Assembly (NCBI GenBank): GCA_964402175.1
Contig: CAYOBN010000011.1
Coordinates: 24,799-88,798, forward strand
DNA: 64,000 bases
Direction of reading: 5' to 3'
Origin: JAWKUK01 sp964402175
GTDB taxonomy: Bacteria > Planctomycetota > UBA1135 > GCA-002686595
The notes beneath the pieces were generated by a model that searched no databases, was not told where the DNA came from, and saw only the letters and a program-made list of their open reading frames with translations. Numbering within the stretch: position 1 is the stretch's first letter; every line of letters begins with the position of its first letter. The translations under genes were made by a program, and so were the position numbers. Below are positions 42,517 to 51,749 of this stretch, one piece after another.

Positions 42517-43850
42517 GCGCGGCCTCCACGCAGACCGGAGACAAGCTGGAGCATCTCACGCGTCTCCGAAATCGACGTACGATCGTCTTCGTTCTGCCGA
42601 AGGAACGCTTCGATGACGGGGAGTCTTGTAAGCGCTTCATCGAGCCGCGGGTTCGTCCCTGGCTTGTAGGCGCCGATCTCGACCAAGTCTCGGCCCTCGC
42701 GCCACACGGCGAGGAGCTCGCGCACACGGTTCGCATCCTGCATCTGTGTGCCGGGGATGATCTTCGGCATCAATCGCGAGAGGCTCCCCAGGACGTCGAT
42801 GGCCGGAAAGTGGCCAGAGCGCGCGAGATCACGCGACAGCTCGATGTGGCCGTCCAGCAGGCCGCGCAGCGTATCGGCGACAGGATCGTTCTGATCATCA
42901 CTCTCGAGCAGCACCGTCAGCAGACCCGTGATGCTGCCCCGCTGCGTCCGTCCCATACGTTCGATGAGGCGCGGGACAGCGGCGAAGAAGCTCGGCGGGA
43001 AGCCGCGGACCGTCGGCGGCTCGCCCGCCGCCAGCCCGACCTCACGGGCGGCGAGCGCGAAGCGCGTGATCGAATCGATCACGCAGAGCACGTCTTTGCC
43101 TTGATCGCGGAAGTGCTCGGCGATCGCCATCGCGACCCAAGGAGCAGTCATACGCTCGAGCGGCGAGCGATCGCTCGTCGCGGCGACGATGACGGAGCGA
43201 TCGCGGCGCTCCGCGCCCAGAACCTCCTCGAGCATCTCGCGCACTTCACGGCCGCGCTCTCCGACGAGACACACCACGACGACATCGGCGGCGGTCTGAC
43301 GCGTGATCTGGCCCAGGAGCGTCGACTTGCCCACGCCTGCACCAGCGAAGATCCCAAGGCGCTGACCCTTGCCCAAGGTCGCCAGGCCATCCAGCGCGCG
43401 CACGCCGGTCTCCAGCGCCTCGCGAACGGGTTCGCGCTCCAAGGGCGACGGCGCCGGAGCGTGGACCGGGCGCGGCCGTACGTCCACCAGCGGGGGACCC
43501 GAATCGATGGGGCGACCGAAGCCGTCGACGAGTCGGCCGAGCAGCGCATCGCTGGCTTCGACATGGAACGAGCGCTCCAGCGCGCGCACGGTCTGACCCG
43601 GAGCGACACCTGCGAGGTCGCCGAGCGGCATGAGCACGGTGTGGTCGCCGCGGAAGCCGATGACCTCTGCGTCGAGCGGGGCCAGGGAGCCCCGTTCGAT
43701 ACGGCAGAGCTCACCGATCGCCGCGGGCACACCGGCGGCTTCCAGGACCACACCTGAGACGCGCTCTACGGCGCCGCGGAAGCGTGGCCGCGAGGCCTCG
43801 CGCACGAGATCGCGGAAGCGCTCTCGATCGAGCAGGTTGCGCTCGCTCAT
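42513..43850 (-). CDS. fliI: Flagellum-specific export ATPase FliI
   Basis: A 445-aa F1-beta-like ATPase. It has Walker A GIFAGAGVGKSTLLGQI, VGERGREVREMLE, Walker B DVLCVIDSITRFALAAREV and a C-terminal three-helix region. It powers unfolding and entry of export substrates into the flagellar type III apparatus. The ATG at 43850 overlaps fliH by 4 bp. Confidence 0.96.
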   Translation of the reverse strand: MSERNLLDRERFRDLVREASRPRFRGAVERVSGVVLEAAGVPAAIGELCRIERGSLAPLDAEVIGFRGDHTVLMPLGDLAGVAPGQTVRALERSFHVEASDALLGRLVDGFGRPIDSGPPLVDVRPRPVHAPAPSPLEREPVREALETGVRALDGLATLGKGQRLGIFAGAGVGKSTLLGQITRQTAADVVVVCLVGERGREVREMLEEVLGAERRDRSVIVAATSDRSPLERMTAPWVAMAIAEHFRDQGKDVLCVIDSITRFALAAREVGLAAGEPPTVRGFPPSFFAAVPRLIERMGRTQRGSITGLLTVLLESDDQNDPVADTLRGLLDGHIELSRDLARSGHFPAIDVLGSLSRLMPKIIPGTQMQDANRVRELLAVWREGRDLVEIGAYKPGTNPRLDEALTRLPVIEAFLRQNEDDRTSISETREMLQLVSGLRGGRA

Positions 43851-44401
43851 ACGAGGCCCTCCAGCAGCGCTTCGCGGATCTCCGCGAGTGCTTCGAGCGG
43901 GTCGCGGACCAGCAGTCCGCGGCGCGTTTCGACGTGCACCGTCCCAGGCGCCAGATCGGCGCGAGCGACGACGCTCGTATCCTCGCGGAAGACGACCCCT
44001 TCCAGTTGAGCCAGGTCCTTCGGGTGCACGTGCACGACACAGCGGCTGCGGTCCGAACAACCCCCTGCGAGCGCGTTGCGCACCATACGCTCGAGGTCGT
44101 ACGCGCCGTCTGCCAGCCGCACCCGCAAGAGTTGATCCGCGATCTCGACGGCGAGCTCCACGACTTCGCGTGGCAAGTCCTGCTCGGCGCGCTCGCGTGC
44201 AGCGTCCAAGCGCGCCGCGGCGGCTTGCAGCACTTGAACGGCCCCGCCGATGGCCTCTTTGCGCCCCGACTCGCGACCGCGCTCGAAGGCCTCGGTCACC
44301 GTCTGGGCGTGCACTTCGTCGCGCACGGATTCGAGCCCGTCGCGGCGCAGCTTGGCGCCGCTCGGGGCCGAGTGAAGTGTGACTCGGAGCGTACGGGACA
44401 T
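43847..44401 (-). CDS. fliH: FliH-type regulator of the export ATPase
   Basis: A 184-aa protein. The helical middle part RGRESGRKEAIGGAVQVLQAAAARL is a GxxxG-poor stalk, and the C-terminal domain PREVVELAVEIADQLLRVRL...VVHVHPKDLAQLEG is the FliH/V-ATPase E fold. It tethers FliI to the C-ring. The ATG at 44401 begins 1 bp after the fliG stop. Confidence 0.85.
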   Translation of the reverse strand: MSRTLRVTLHSAPSGAKLRRDGLESVRDEVHAQTVTEAFERGRESGRKEAIGGAVQVLQAAAARLDAARERAEQDLPREVVELAVEIADQLLRVRLADGAYDLERMVRNALAGGCSDRSRCVVHVHPKDLAQLEGVVFREDTSVVARADLAPGTVHVETRRGLLVRDPLEALAEIREALLEGLV

Positions 44402-44402
44402 A

Positions 44403-45434
44403 TCAGGCCACCAGCTCCTCGCCTGCGCGTGCCGGGCTGAACTCACCGCTGTCCATGAGCGCGCGGACCGCGGTCATGATCTCTGCCCGAGCCTGAGCGA
44501 CCTCAGTGAATGCTACTGCCCCGAGGAGCTCGCGCTCGTCCAGCACCATGTCGCGCACACGCGCGGAGAGGTTGGCCATGATGTTCGATTCGACCGCCTC
44601 GGGGCAGGCCTTGATCGCCATCGAGAGCGTCCGTGTGTCGACCGAAGCCAGGATCTTCTGCATCGCACGCTTATCGATGGTCGCCAGATCGTCCCACGTG
44701 AACATCAGCTCACGCACTTGGGCCGCCATCTCTTCGTCCTCTTCCTCGAGCTTCTGGAGGACTGCCGTCTCGATCTCCGTTTCGGAGTGGTTCAGCATGT
44801 CCGCGACCGTACGCAGGCTCGCGTCGAGCTCGCGCGGGGGGGGGACCTCAGAGGCCGCGCGCAGTCGCTCCTGCAGGTCATCGGCGATCGTCAGCATGAC
44901 GTCGACGCCAGGGGGCGTGATCGTTGTCATGCGCTTCACGATCTCCAGCGTCTTGTCTTCATCGAAAGCGCCAAGCACCGCCGAAGACACGTTCGGAGAG
45001 ACGTGACTCAGGACCAGGGCCACGATCGCCGGGGACTCCTCGCGCAAGACCCGACCGACGAGCTCACCTGAGAGACCCTCGACGAAGCCGAAGGGCTGGT
45101 CGCGACGCCTTCGCATGTGGATCTCTCCGATGACGCGCTCGGCCTCGGCTTGGCCGTAACTGGCTTCGAGGATGGCGAAGAGCTCCATGTCGTCCTGCGG
45201 GCGCACCCCAGCGCGGGAGTGGAAGTTCTTCGCCAGGTCCTCGTAGAGACCGTCCACGGCCTCTGGCGTACAGAGGTCGGGGGAGAGCTCCGTCATCGCC
45301 TCAGCGACCTTGTGCACGACCCTCGGGTCGAGGTGCCTCATGACGGCGGCGCCGACCTCTTTGTCGAGGCTCAGGAGGAATGCCGCGACGCGCTGCGGTC
45401 CGTTGACCCTCTTCTTGCTGTCTTTGTCGCTCAT
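44403..45434 (-). CDS. fliG: Flagellar motor switch protein FliG
   Basis: A 343-aa FliG of normal length: N-terminal FliF-binding domain (RVAAFLLSLDKEVGAAVMRHL), middle domain (ESPAIVALVLSHVSPNVSSAVL, the EHPQ-motif region) and C-terminal torque helix (LMFTWDDLATIDKRAMQKIL with charged residues that face MotA). It is the rotor protein that generates torque. Confidence 0.96.
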   Translation of the reverse strand: MSDKDSKKRVNGPQRVAAFLLSLDKEVGAAVMRHLDPRVVHKVAEAMTELSPDLCTPEAVDGLYEDLAKNFHSRAGVRPQDDMELFAILEASYGQAEAERVIGEIHMRRRRDQPFGFVEGLSGELVGRVLREESPAIVALVLSHVSPNVSSAVLGAFDEDKTLEIVKRMTTITPPGVDVMLTIADDLQERLRAASEVPPPRELDASLRTVADMLNHSETEIETAVLQKLEEEDEEMAAQVRELMFTWDDLATIDKRAMQKILASVDTRTLSMAIKACPEAVESNIMANLSARVRDMVLDERELLGAVAFTEVAQARAEIMTAVRALMDSGEFSPARAGEELVA

Positions 45435-45437
45435 AGC

Positions 45438-47054
45438 TCACTTCTTCCCAGAGGCTGCGTAGAACTGCTCGCCGAGCGCCCAGCGCGAGAGGAGCGCGCT
45501 GACCTTCTCAGGTTCGTTCTCGAGGAGCTCTTCGACGTGTTTGCGCGCCAGCATGTCCAGGTCGATGTCCTCTTCGCCGAGGAGATCGCCCAGCATCGGC
45601 TTACCGTTGTCGTCCAGCTTCACGGTCGCGATCCCCGCTTCGAGGTCGATGGTCGTGTTTGCGCCGACGGTCTTCGTACCCTTGACGCTCTGTGGGGCGC
45701 TCTTCAGGGTCCGACCGAGCAACACCAGGAAGGCGATCGCGGCGACGATCTCGATGCCGTGCTCGAGGAGCTGCCCGATCAAGGGGTTGCTCGGCTCGGG
45801 GGCGGCTTCGGGCTCAGGCAACACCGGCTTGCCTTCATTGTCCCGGATGAGGCCGTGGAGCGTCAGCGCGATGGCATCGAAGTTGTCGCCCCGCTCGGCG
45901 TCGAAGCCAGACCAACCTTTGACCGCCTTCTCTGCGGCCTCGAGTTTGTCCTTGATCGATTCGTCGACCACCAGGGAGAGGGACATCTTCTCCAGCACGT
46001 GCGGCTGCGCCACCATGTGAGTGGTGCGAGAGCCGAACGCGTAGGACTCCTCGGACTCGCTCGTAGAAGACGAGCCAGACTCGACAACACCGCGTGTCCC
46101 CGCGGGTTGGCTCTCGGCGATGTTCGCGTATTGACCTGCAGGACCGCCGATGTTCGAGCCAGAGCTCGAACCTTCGACCTTGAGGGTCCGCTTCGACTTC
46201 GGCTTCTTCGAGGGATCGAGCGTCTCCTCGACCGACTCCTGGCGGACGTGCTTCCATTGTCCGTTGACACCGATCAAGGTCAGGCCCGGCCCGAAGCTCT
46301 GATCGAGGAGCGCCTGGAGCTTACGTTCCAGGTCGGACTGCCAACCGCGTTCGATCGCGAGCTGGGACTCGACGCTGTGCTCGTCCCCGCCGCTGAACAG
46401 CATGTTGCCGTTCTGGTCGGTCACCGTGACGTGGGTGAGCGGGACGCCGGTCGAGTTCGAGACGATCGTCGCGAGCGTGCGACGCTGTACGATGTCCGGA
46501 GACAAGCCGCCGCGCAGCGTCAGCACAGCTGAAGCCTTCCGGTCATCACGCTTGCGGCCCATGAGCGTGTTGCTCATCGTACCCGAGACCTTGACGCTCG
46601 CATTGCTCACCCACACAAGCGTCTCGAGCTGCTTCTCCGTCTCCTGCCAGTCCCGCTTCTCGGAGCGCTGATCCCGCTCGCGCGAACCCAGGAACATGGC
46701 CGCAGTGCCGCCGATCTCCGCGTTGATGCCGCGTGCAGGGCCGGCGAGGTTTCCGTCGAGATCGACCGCGATCTGCGCTTCGTAGCGCTTCGAGGTCTCG
46801 ACGAAGATCGAATACGGACCCGGGGGCATCGTCGTGCGGTACCGGATGCCCTTGTTCGCTAGCGCAGACACCGCCCGGTTGAACGCGCTGTCGTCGAGCC
46901 CCGAGAGCAGGACCTCGAAGTGGGGGTTCTTGGACTGGTAGACCTGATATCCGCCCACGCCAGCGAAGACCGCGACCACAGCCAAAGCCGCCCAGCGCGC
47001 GGGCGCGCCGGCCGCGACGAACTGGGCCCAGAGGTTCGAGAGGACCTGTTTCAT
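45438..47054 (-). CDS. fliF: Flagellar MS-ring protein FliF
   Basis: A 538-aa protein with two membrane helices (WAALAVVAVFAGVGGYQVY near the N-terminus and GIEIVAAIAFLVLLGRTL near residue 440), ring-building motifs between them (FEVLLSGLDDSAFNRAVSALANKGIRYR; ASAVLTLRGG), a Ser-rich exterior loop and a C-terminal FliG-binding tail (ENEPEKVSALLSRWAL). It forms the MS-ring that nucleates the basal body. Confidence 0.95.
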   Translation of the reverse strand: MKQVLSNLWAQFVAAGAPARWAALAVVAVFAGVGGYQVYQSKNPHFEVLLSGLDDSAFNRAVSALANKGIRYRTTMPPGPYSIFVETSKRYEAQIAVDLDGNLAGPARGINAEIGGTAAMFLGSRERDQRSEKRDWQETEKQLETLVWVSNASVKVSGTMSNTLMGRKRDDRKASAVLTLRGGLSPDIVQRRTLATIVSNSTGVPLTHVTVTDQNGNMLFSGGDEHSVESQLAIERGWQSDLERKLQALLDQSFGPGLTLIGVNGQWKHVRQESVEETLDPSKKPKSKRTLKVEGSSSGSNIGGPAGQYANIAESQPAGTRGVVESGSSSTSESEESYAFGSRTTHMVAQPHVLEKMSLSLVVDESIKDKLEAAEKAVKGWSGFDAERGDNFDAIALTLHGLIRDNEGKPVLPEPEAAPEPSNPLIGQLLEHGIEIVAAIAFLVLLGRTLKSAPQSVKGTKTVGANTTIDLEAGIATVKLDDNGKPMLGDLLGEEDIDLDMLARKHVEELLENEPEKVSALLSRWALGEQFYAASGKK

Positions 47055-47058
47055 GGCG

Positions 47059-47391
47059 TCAGACCGTCATGCGCATGACCTCGCGGTATGCGTCGATGAG
47101 CTTGTTTCGCACAGTCAGAGCGAACTGGAAGGAGAGCTCGGATTCCTTGAGCTGCGCAGCGACCTCGTGAATATCGAGCTTGCCTTGCAGCACCTCGAGG
47201 TGCAGCCCCTCCGTGCGCTCGATGGTCGCATCCGCTTTCTGAACGGTCGTTGCGAGCGCTTGCTTGAACGGGCTCGACTCTTCCGTGCGCTGGACGCTCT
47301 CGCCCACGCTCGAAGTCTTCGCCCGCATGCGCTCGAGGGCAGCCTCGAGCGCAGCTCGGCCAGCGCTGTTGCGGTCGATTCCGTTCACCAT
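47059..47391 (-). CDS. fliE: Flagellar hook-basal body protein FliE
   Basis: A 110-aa protein of normal FliE size. The conserved C-terminus reads LHEV-like LDIHEVAAQLKESELSFQFALTVRNKLIDAYREVMRMTV. It joins the MS-ring to the proximal rod. Confidence 0.93.
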   Translation of the reverse strand: MVNGIDRNSAGRAALEAALERMRAKTSSVGESVQRTEESSPFKQALATTVQKADATIERTEGLHLEVLQGKLDIHEVAAQLKESELSFQFALTVRNKLIDAYREVMRMTV

Positions 47392-47424
47392 GGAAGGTCA
47401 GCTAGGTAGATGCCGAGAGGGGCG

Positions 47425-47877
47425 TCACTCAGCGAGGCGCAGGGCGCGATCCGCCATACGCTCGGTGGTGTCGACGACGGTGAGGCTGGCTTCGTAGGAG
47501 CGAACCGCGGTGACGAGGTCCGCCATCTCCTTCATGGTGTTGACGTTCGGATAGAGCACGACACCGTTCTCGTTCGCGTCCGGATGGGAGGGGTCGTACA
47601 CTTGTTCGAAAGGGCTCTCGTCGGAGACGATCTCGTCAACGCGGATGCCCAAGAAGTCGTGCTCACCATCCGTCAAGTCGCCGAGCACGGGGCGGAACGA
47701 AGCGACCTCGCGGCGATAGGGCTCGCCCGTCGCAGGCATGCGCGTGGTGCGGGCATTGGCGACGTTCTTGGCGATGGTGTCGATCCGGACACGCTCGGCG
47801 TTGAGGGCCGAAGACGCGATCCGCATACCGCGGAACGTCCGCGCCAGGGGATCACTCTTGAGGGATTCGATGTTCAT
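47425..47877 (-). CDS. flgC: Flagellar proximal rod protein FlgC
   Basis: A 150-aa rod protein. The N-terminal motif MRIASSALNAERVRIDTIAKNVANARTT and the C-terminal YPNVNTMKEMADLVTAVRSYEASLTVVDTTERM are typical. It overlaps flgB by 4 bp. Confidence 0.95.
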   Translation of the reverse strand: MNIESLKSDPLARTFRGMRIASSALNAERVRIDTIAKNVANARTTRMPATGEPYRREVASFRPVLGDLTDGEHDFLGIRVDEIVSDESPFEQVYDPSHPDANENGVVLYPNVNTMKEMADLVTAVRSYEASLTVVDTTERMADRALRLAE

Positions 47878-48239
47878 CGATCGGACTGGATGGCCAGTTG
47901 GACGAGCTTCGAGCGGCCGCTGAGGATCGCGGCGTAGAGCTCGAAGCGGATACGATTCTCACGGAGGAGCGCGGCTTCACGTTCGGCGACGACGCTGTTG
48001 CCGTCGGCGCGTACCTCAGCGTTCCAATCGATGCTCTCGACTGGATCGATCTCCTCGAGGCGCTCGGGCGACGTGCCTTTGTTGAGCGCGTCGACCAGAA
48101 GCGACTCGAACTCGACCTCACGCCGGCGGTAGCCCGGCATGTTCTGGCTGGCGATGTTCATCGCGACGACATCACGCCGTTGCGTGGTCGCGCTCATGAG
48201 CTTGCGCAGCAGCGCGGTTCCCGGGGCCTTGAGATCCAT
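47874..48239 (-). CDS. flgB: Flagellar proximal rod protein FlgB
   Basis: A 121-aa rod protein. The N-terminal part RRDVVAMNIASQNMPGYRRREVEFESLL is the rod-protein signature, and the C-terminal helix contains RENRIRFELYAAILSGRSKLVQLAI. It starts 10 bp after the sigma-54 activator gene. Confidence 0.92.
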   Translation of the reverse strand: MDLKAPGTALLRKLMSATTQRRDVVAMNIASQNMPGYRRREVEFESLLVDALNKGTSPERLEEIDPVESIDWNAEVRADGNSVVAEREAALLRENRIRFELYAAILSGRSKLVQLAIQSDR

Positions 48240-48249
48240 GTGCAGAGCC

Positions 48250-49644
48250 TCAGGCCACCAGGCCGGTCGCGCGCCAGAGGTGCAGCTTGTTGGAGAGGGT
48301 CCGCGCTGTCAGGCCCAGACGTCGGGCAGCCTCGGTCTTGTTGCCGTTCGAGCGTTGCAGGGTCGCCATGATCGCGACCCGCTCGATGTCCGCCATCGAG
48401 TGATTGGCGATCGACTCCTGGAAGACCGGGTCCTCGAGACCGAGCTTGCCGCTCGGAGCGCTGGGTGCTCCGCCTGCCATCGGACCGAAGAAGAGGCTCT
48501 CGACGTCGATCTCGCGCGAATTCGAGAGGATCACAGCGCGCTGAATGACGTTCTCCAGCTCACGGACATTGCCCGGCCAACTCCAGCTGACCAGTCGCTC
48601 CAGCGCGACGGTCGTGAAGGAGGGGACTTCGATGCCGTTACGCTTGGCGTGGAGCTCGGCGAAGCGACGTGCCAGCGGGAGGATGTCGTCCTGGCGCTCG
48701 CGCAGCGGTGCGATGTGTAGCGGCAGCACGTGGAGGCGGTAGTACAGGTCCTCACGGAAGCGGCCTGCCGCGACCTCTTTGGCCAGGTCGCGGTTCGTGG
48801 CCGCGAGGACGCGGACGTCGACCTTCAAGGTCTTCTGACCGCCCACCCGCTCGAACTCGTCCTCCTGGAGGACACGAAGGAGCTTGGCCTGCATGGCCGG
48901 CGAGATCTCACCGAGCTCGTCCAGCAGCAGCGTCCCTCCGTCGGCCAGCTCGAAGCGACCGAGGCGCTGGCGATCCGCGCCCGTGAATGCGCCGCGCTCA
49001 TGGCCGAAGAGCTCCGACTCGAGGAGTTGCTCGGAGAGCGCAGCACAGTTGACGCGGACGAACGGTTGCGCGCTGCGCGTGGACGCCGCGTGGATGAACT
49101 GTGCGATACGCTCTTTGCCCGTGCCGCTCTCACCTGTGATCAGGACGGTCCCACGGGAGCGTGCGACGCGCGCCGCAGAGCGCAGGAGGTCCTTCATCGG
49201 CTGGCTCTCGGCGACGATCGTCTCTGGCGCTGCGGCCGAGGACTCTTCACGCAAGTAGCGGTTCTCCTGTTCCAGGTGCAGCTCGCGTCCGAGGCGATTG
49301 AGCGCGAACTGCAGGGCGTCGACGCTGCACGGCTTCAGCAGGAAATCCCGGGCGCCGTGTTTCATGGCGGTGACTGCCGCTTCGACGCTGGCATGCGCGG
49401 TGCAGAGGAGCACAGGCAGGTCCGGCCAACGCTCCTGGATTCGCTTCGTGAGCTCGACCCCGTCGACCTCGGGCATCCGCAGATCGGTCAGGACGACGTC
49501 CGGCTGCTCACGCTCGATCAGAACGAGCGCAGCGGCGGTGTCACGCGCAGCGATCGCCGTGTAACCCAGGGTCTCGACTGCTTCGCTCAGGTACTCACGG
49601 CCGAGTTGTTCGTCGTCGACGACGAGGATCCGTTTGAGTTTCAT
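48250..49644 (-). CDS. Sigma-54-dependent response regulator (FleR/FlrC-type)
   Basis: A 464-aa NtrC-family activator. The receiver (ILVVDDE, VVLTDLRMPEVDG with the phospho-acceptor Asp, LLKPC with Lys) is followed by the AAA+ domain (GESGTGKERIA, the sigma-54 contact GAFTGA, LLLDELGEIS) and a Fis-type HTH (NGNKTEAARRLGLTARTLSNKL). It is coupled to the PAS histidine kinase by a 4-bp overlap. Since the operon starts with a sigma-54 promoter, this protein may activate its own operon as well as later flagellar genes. Confidence 0.94.
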   Translation of the reverse strand: MKLKRILVVDDEQLGREYLSEAVETLGYTAIAARDTAAALVLIEREQPDVVLTDLRMPEVDGVELTKRIQERWPDLPVLLCTAHASVEAAVTAMKHGARDFLLKPCSVDALQFALNRLGRELHLEQENRYLREESSAAAPETIVAESQPMKDLLRSAARVARSRGTVLITGESGTGKERIAQFIHAASTRSAQPFVRVNCAALSEQLLESELFGHERGAFTGADRQRLGRFELADGGTLLLDELGEISPAMQAKLLRVLQEDEFERVGGQKTLKVDVRVLAATNRDLAKEVAAGRFREDLYYRLHVLPLHIAPLRERQDDILPLARRFAELHAKRNGIEVPSFTTVALERLVSWSWPGNVRELENVIQRAVILSNSREIDVESLFFGPMAGGAPSAPSGKLGLEDPVFQESIANHSMADIERVAIMATLQRSNGNKTEAARRLGLTARTLSNKLHLWRATGLVA

Positions 49645-50903
49645 CGCTCGTTCTCCGCTGCGGAGTGAGAGGTCGCGTTCGATTGGGAGACGGTCCGCTG
49701 GATGCGCGGAAGAGTGAGGACAAACGATGCACCGCCGAGCGGGCTCGGGTGCGACGCACAGGTAAGAGCGCCGCCGTGCAACTCCGCGATGCGGCGGACG
49801 AGGGCGAGGCCCAGTCCAGTGCCCTCGGCGCGCGTGGTGTAGAAGGGCTCGAAGAGGTGCTCGCGGACACCGTCCGGGACACCCGGACCAGCGTCGTCGA
49901 CCTGGATGCAGATTGCGTCCCCCGCGTTCGCGAGCGTGACTCGGACACGGGGTGCGGAGCGCTGCGCTTGCAGCGCATTGGCGATCAAGTTCCGAACCGC
50001 TTGCCGCAGCTCGATGGGGTCGACCTCGGCGTCGGCGTCTGCTCCGACGACCTCGATCGATCCCGGCTGGATCCCCCCTGGCACCGCAGTGGAGGCGGCG
50101 GCGATAGCGGCGTCGATGACCGAGCGGACCGACGTGGACCGACGCTCCAGCTTGCCGGCGCCAGCGACACCGAGCATCGAGGCGACGATCTGCTCGAGGT
50201 CCCGGACGCCCGCGCGAATGCGACTGGCATGACGCGCAGCGCGAGTATCCGGTGCGACCTCGCGCTCGAGCAGCTCCGCGAACCCGCCGATCGCATGCAG
50301 CGGGTTGCGGACTTCGTGCGCGACGCCGCCGACCATCGTTCCGAGCGCGGCGGCGCGCGTCAGGCGCCGCATGCGCTCCTCGGCATCTGCGAGCTCCGTT
50401 TGATCGTCCAGGCTCTCGACTGCGCCGATCGTGGTGCCATCGGAGAGGGTCACCGTCGATTCACGGCGCACGACCGTTCGCGTACGACCGTCGAGCGCAT
50501 GGAGCGCTGCGCGTTGACCGTTTGCCGTCACCGCGGCGAGGCAATCAGGGATCGGCGCGCCCAACATCGCCTGTCCTGCGATGCCTAGGATGCCAGCGGC
50601 GGACTGGTTGACATGAGTGACACGACCGTCGGCATCGCGGACGACGACTCCGGTCGGAATGGCCCCGAGCACGGCTTCGAGGCTAAGGGTCAGCCGCTCG
50701 AGCTCTGCGACCTTCGAGGCCAGCGCGTCGTTTGCACGGCAGAGCTCTGCCTCCACGTGCTGTGCGCGCTGCTCTAGACGGCGGTGGCCTTCGCGCAGCT
50801 CGCCCAGCAGGCTGAGCGCCGCATGGACCGCCTGGTCGGCGTCCCATGCGTTCGCTGTCTCCACGGCAGAAGCCGCGGCGCTGTCGACCGACCGATCGCT
50901 CAC
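49641..50903 (-). CDS. PAS-domain sensor histidine kinase (FleS-like), soluble
   Basis: A 420-aa kinase without membrane helices. A coiled coil (about 30-70) leads to a PAS domain (LEAVLGAIPTGVVVRDADGRVTHVNQSAAGILGI). The DHp domain has the phospho-acceptor His in VGGVAHEVRNPLHAIGGF, and the ATPase has the N-box NLIANALQAQ, G1 DDAGPGVP and G2 EGTGLGLALVRRI. It is the cognate kinase of the adjoining sigma-54 activator and probably senses an assembly checkpoint, as FleS/FlgS kinases do. Confidence 0.92.
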   Translation of the reverse strand: MSDRSVDSAAASAVETANAWDADQAVHAALSLLGELREGHRRLEQRAQHVEAELCRANDALASKVAELERLTLSLEAVLGAIPTGVVVRDADGRVTHVNQSAAGILGIAGQAMLGAPIPDCLAAVTANGQRAALHALDGRTRTVVRRESTVTLSDGTTIGAVESLDDQTELADAEERMRRLTRAAALGTMVGGVAHEVRNPLHAIGGFAELLEREVAPDTRAARHASRIRAGVRDLEQIVASMLGVAGAGKLERRSTSVRSVIDAAIAAASTAVPGGIQPGSIEVVGADADAEVDPIELRQAVRNLIANALQAQRSAPRVRVTLANAGDAICIQVDDAGPGVPDGVREHLFEPFYTTRAEGTGLGLALVRRIAELHGGALTCASHPSPLGGASFVLTLPRIQRTVSQSNATSHSAAENER

Positions 50904-51727
50904 CGCGAGGTCCCTTTCGCGGCGGCGCGACGGAGCGCGAGCTGGCGCTCGAACTCGATGAACTCCAGGTCCGATTGCGCGTAGCGCTTGAATGCGCCGG
51001 CTGCTTCGTTCTCGGCGAGGAGACGCAGGATGTCCTGGGCCTCCTGGATCCGCTCCATCGCCCTGTACGACTGCGCGAGCCAGTAGCGCGCTTCGAAGTC
51101 GTCCTTCAGCGGGCGCAGGAGCTGGATCGACTCAGCGAAGCGCTTGGCGCGGAACAGCAGCTTACCCTGACGTACGGCGTCAGCGGTGAAGTCCGCGTCC
51201 TCTAGATCGACCCGCTCCGTGCCCGTGCGACGAGACTCCGGGTCGATCTGCTCCAGCGGCGGGATGACCGACTTGAGGTTGTCGACTTGCCCGGGTCTGA
51301 GGCCCGTCGTCGGGGCCAGGCCGCCGTCCGACCAACGATCAGGCGTACGCGGGACCCGCTCTTCGAGGCTCGAACGCGGCGCGGTCGGGCCAGGGACACC
51401 GGGGATGTACGGATCGACGCCGAGCTTCTCCAGGAGTCGGTCGAGCGCGAGGCGCAGGCGGGATACGTCGCCGCGCAGCGTCACCAGCTTCGCTTCACTC
51501 TGTAGCTCATTGAGGAGGGCCGGCTCGGTGGCACCGAGCAGCAGCGGCAGGGCGCTGCGATCGCCGGCTTCGAGGCGCTTGACGAGCTCTCCCAAGTAGT
51601 CGATGGAGGCGACCGTGGCGTCGAGTTGTGCCAGGAGACCCTGTGAGCCGTCTTGTTGAACGGCCATGCCAGGGAGCACGAAGAATCCAGCTAGAGCCAG
51701 GCTAGAGGCGGCGGAGTGTTTGAGCAT
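50900..51727 (-). CDS. Secreted protein with short TPR region, flagellar operon
   Basis: A 275-aa protein with a signal peptide (SSLALAGFFVLPGMAVQQ). The middle part is Pro- and charge-rich, and the C-terminal half looks like two TPR-type helical hairpins (ADAVRQGKLLFRAKRFAESIQLLRPL, FEARYWLAQSYRAMERIQEAQDILRLL). It sits between the TPR/STN-like gene and the PAS kinase gene (4-bp overlap). A periplasmic assembly or localisation role is inferred from the operon. No family is recognised. Confidence 0.65.
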   Translation of the reverse strand: MLKHSAASSLALAGFFVLPGMAVQQDGSQGLLAQLDATVASIDYLGELVKRLEAGDRSALPLLLGATEPALLNELQSEAKLVTLRGDVSRLRLALDRLLEKLGVDPYIPGVPGPTAPRSSLEERVPRTPDRWSDGGLAPTTGLRPGQVDNLKSVIPPLEQIDPESRRTGTERVDLEDADFTADAVRQGKLLFRAKRFAESIQLLRPLKDDFEARYWLAQSYRAMERIQEAQDILRLLAENEAAGAFKRYAQSDLEFIEFERQLALRRAAAKGTSR

Positions 51728-51749
51728 GGGTGAGGCTTCCTGACCTGTC

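Noticed and set aside
45100..46530. 471-aa plus-strand frame opposite fliG and fliF
   Set aside because: It is antisense to two clearly conserved flagellar genes and lacks any recognisable motif.
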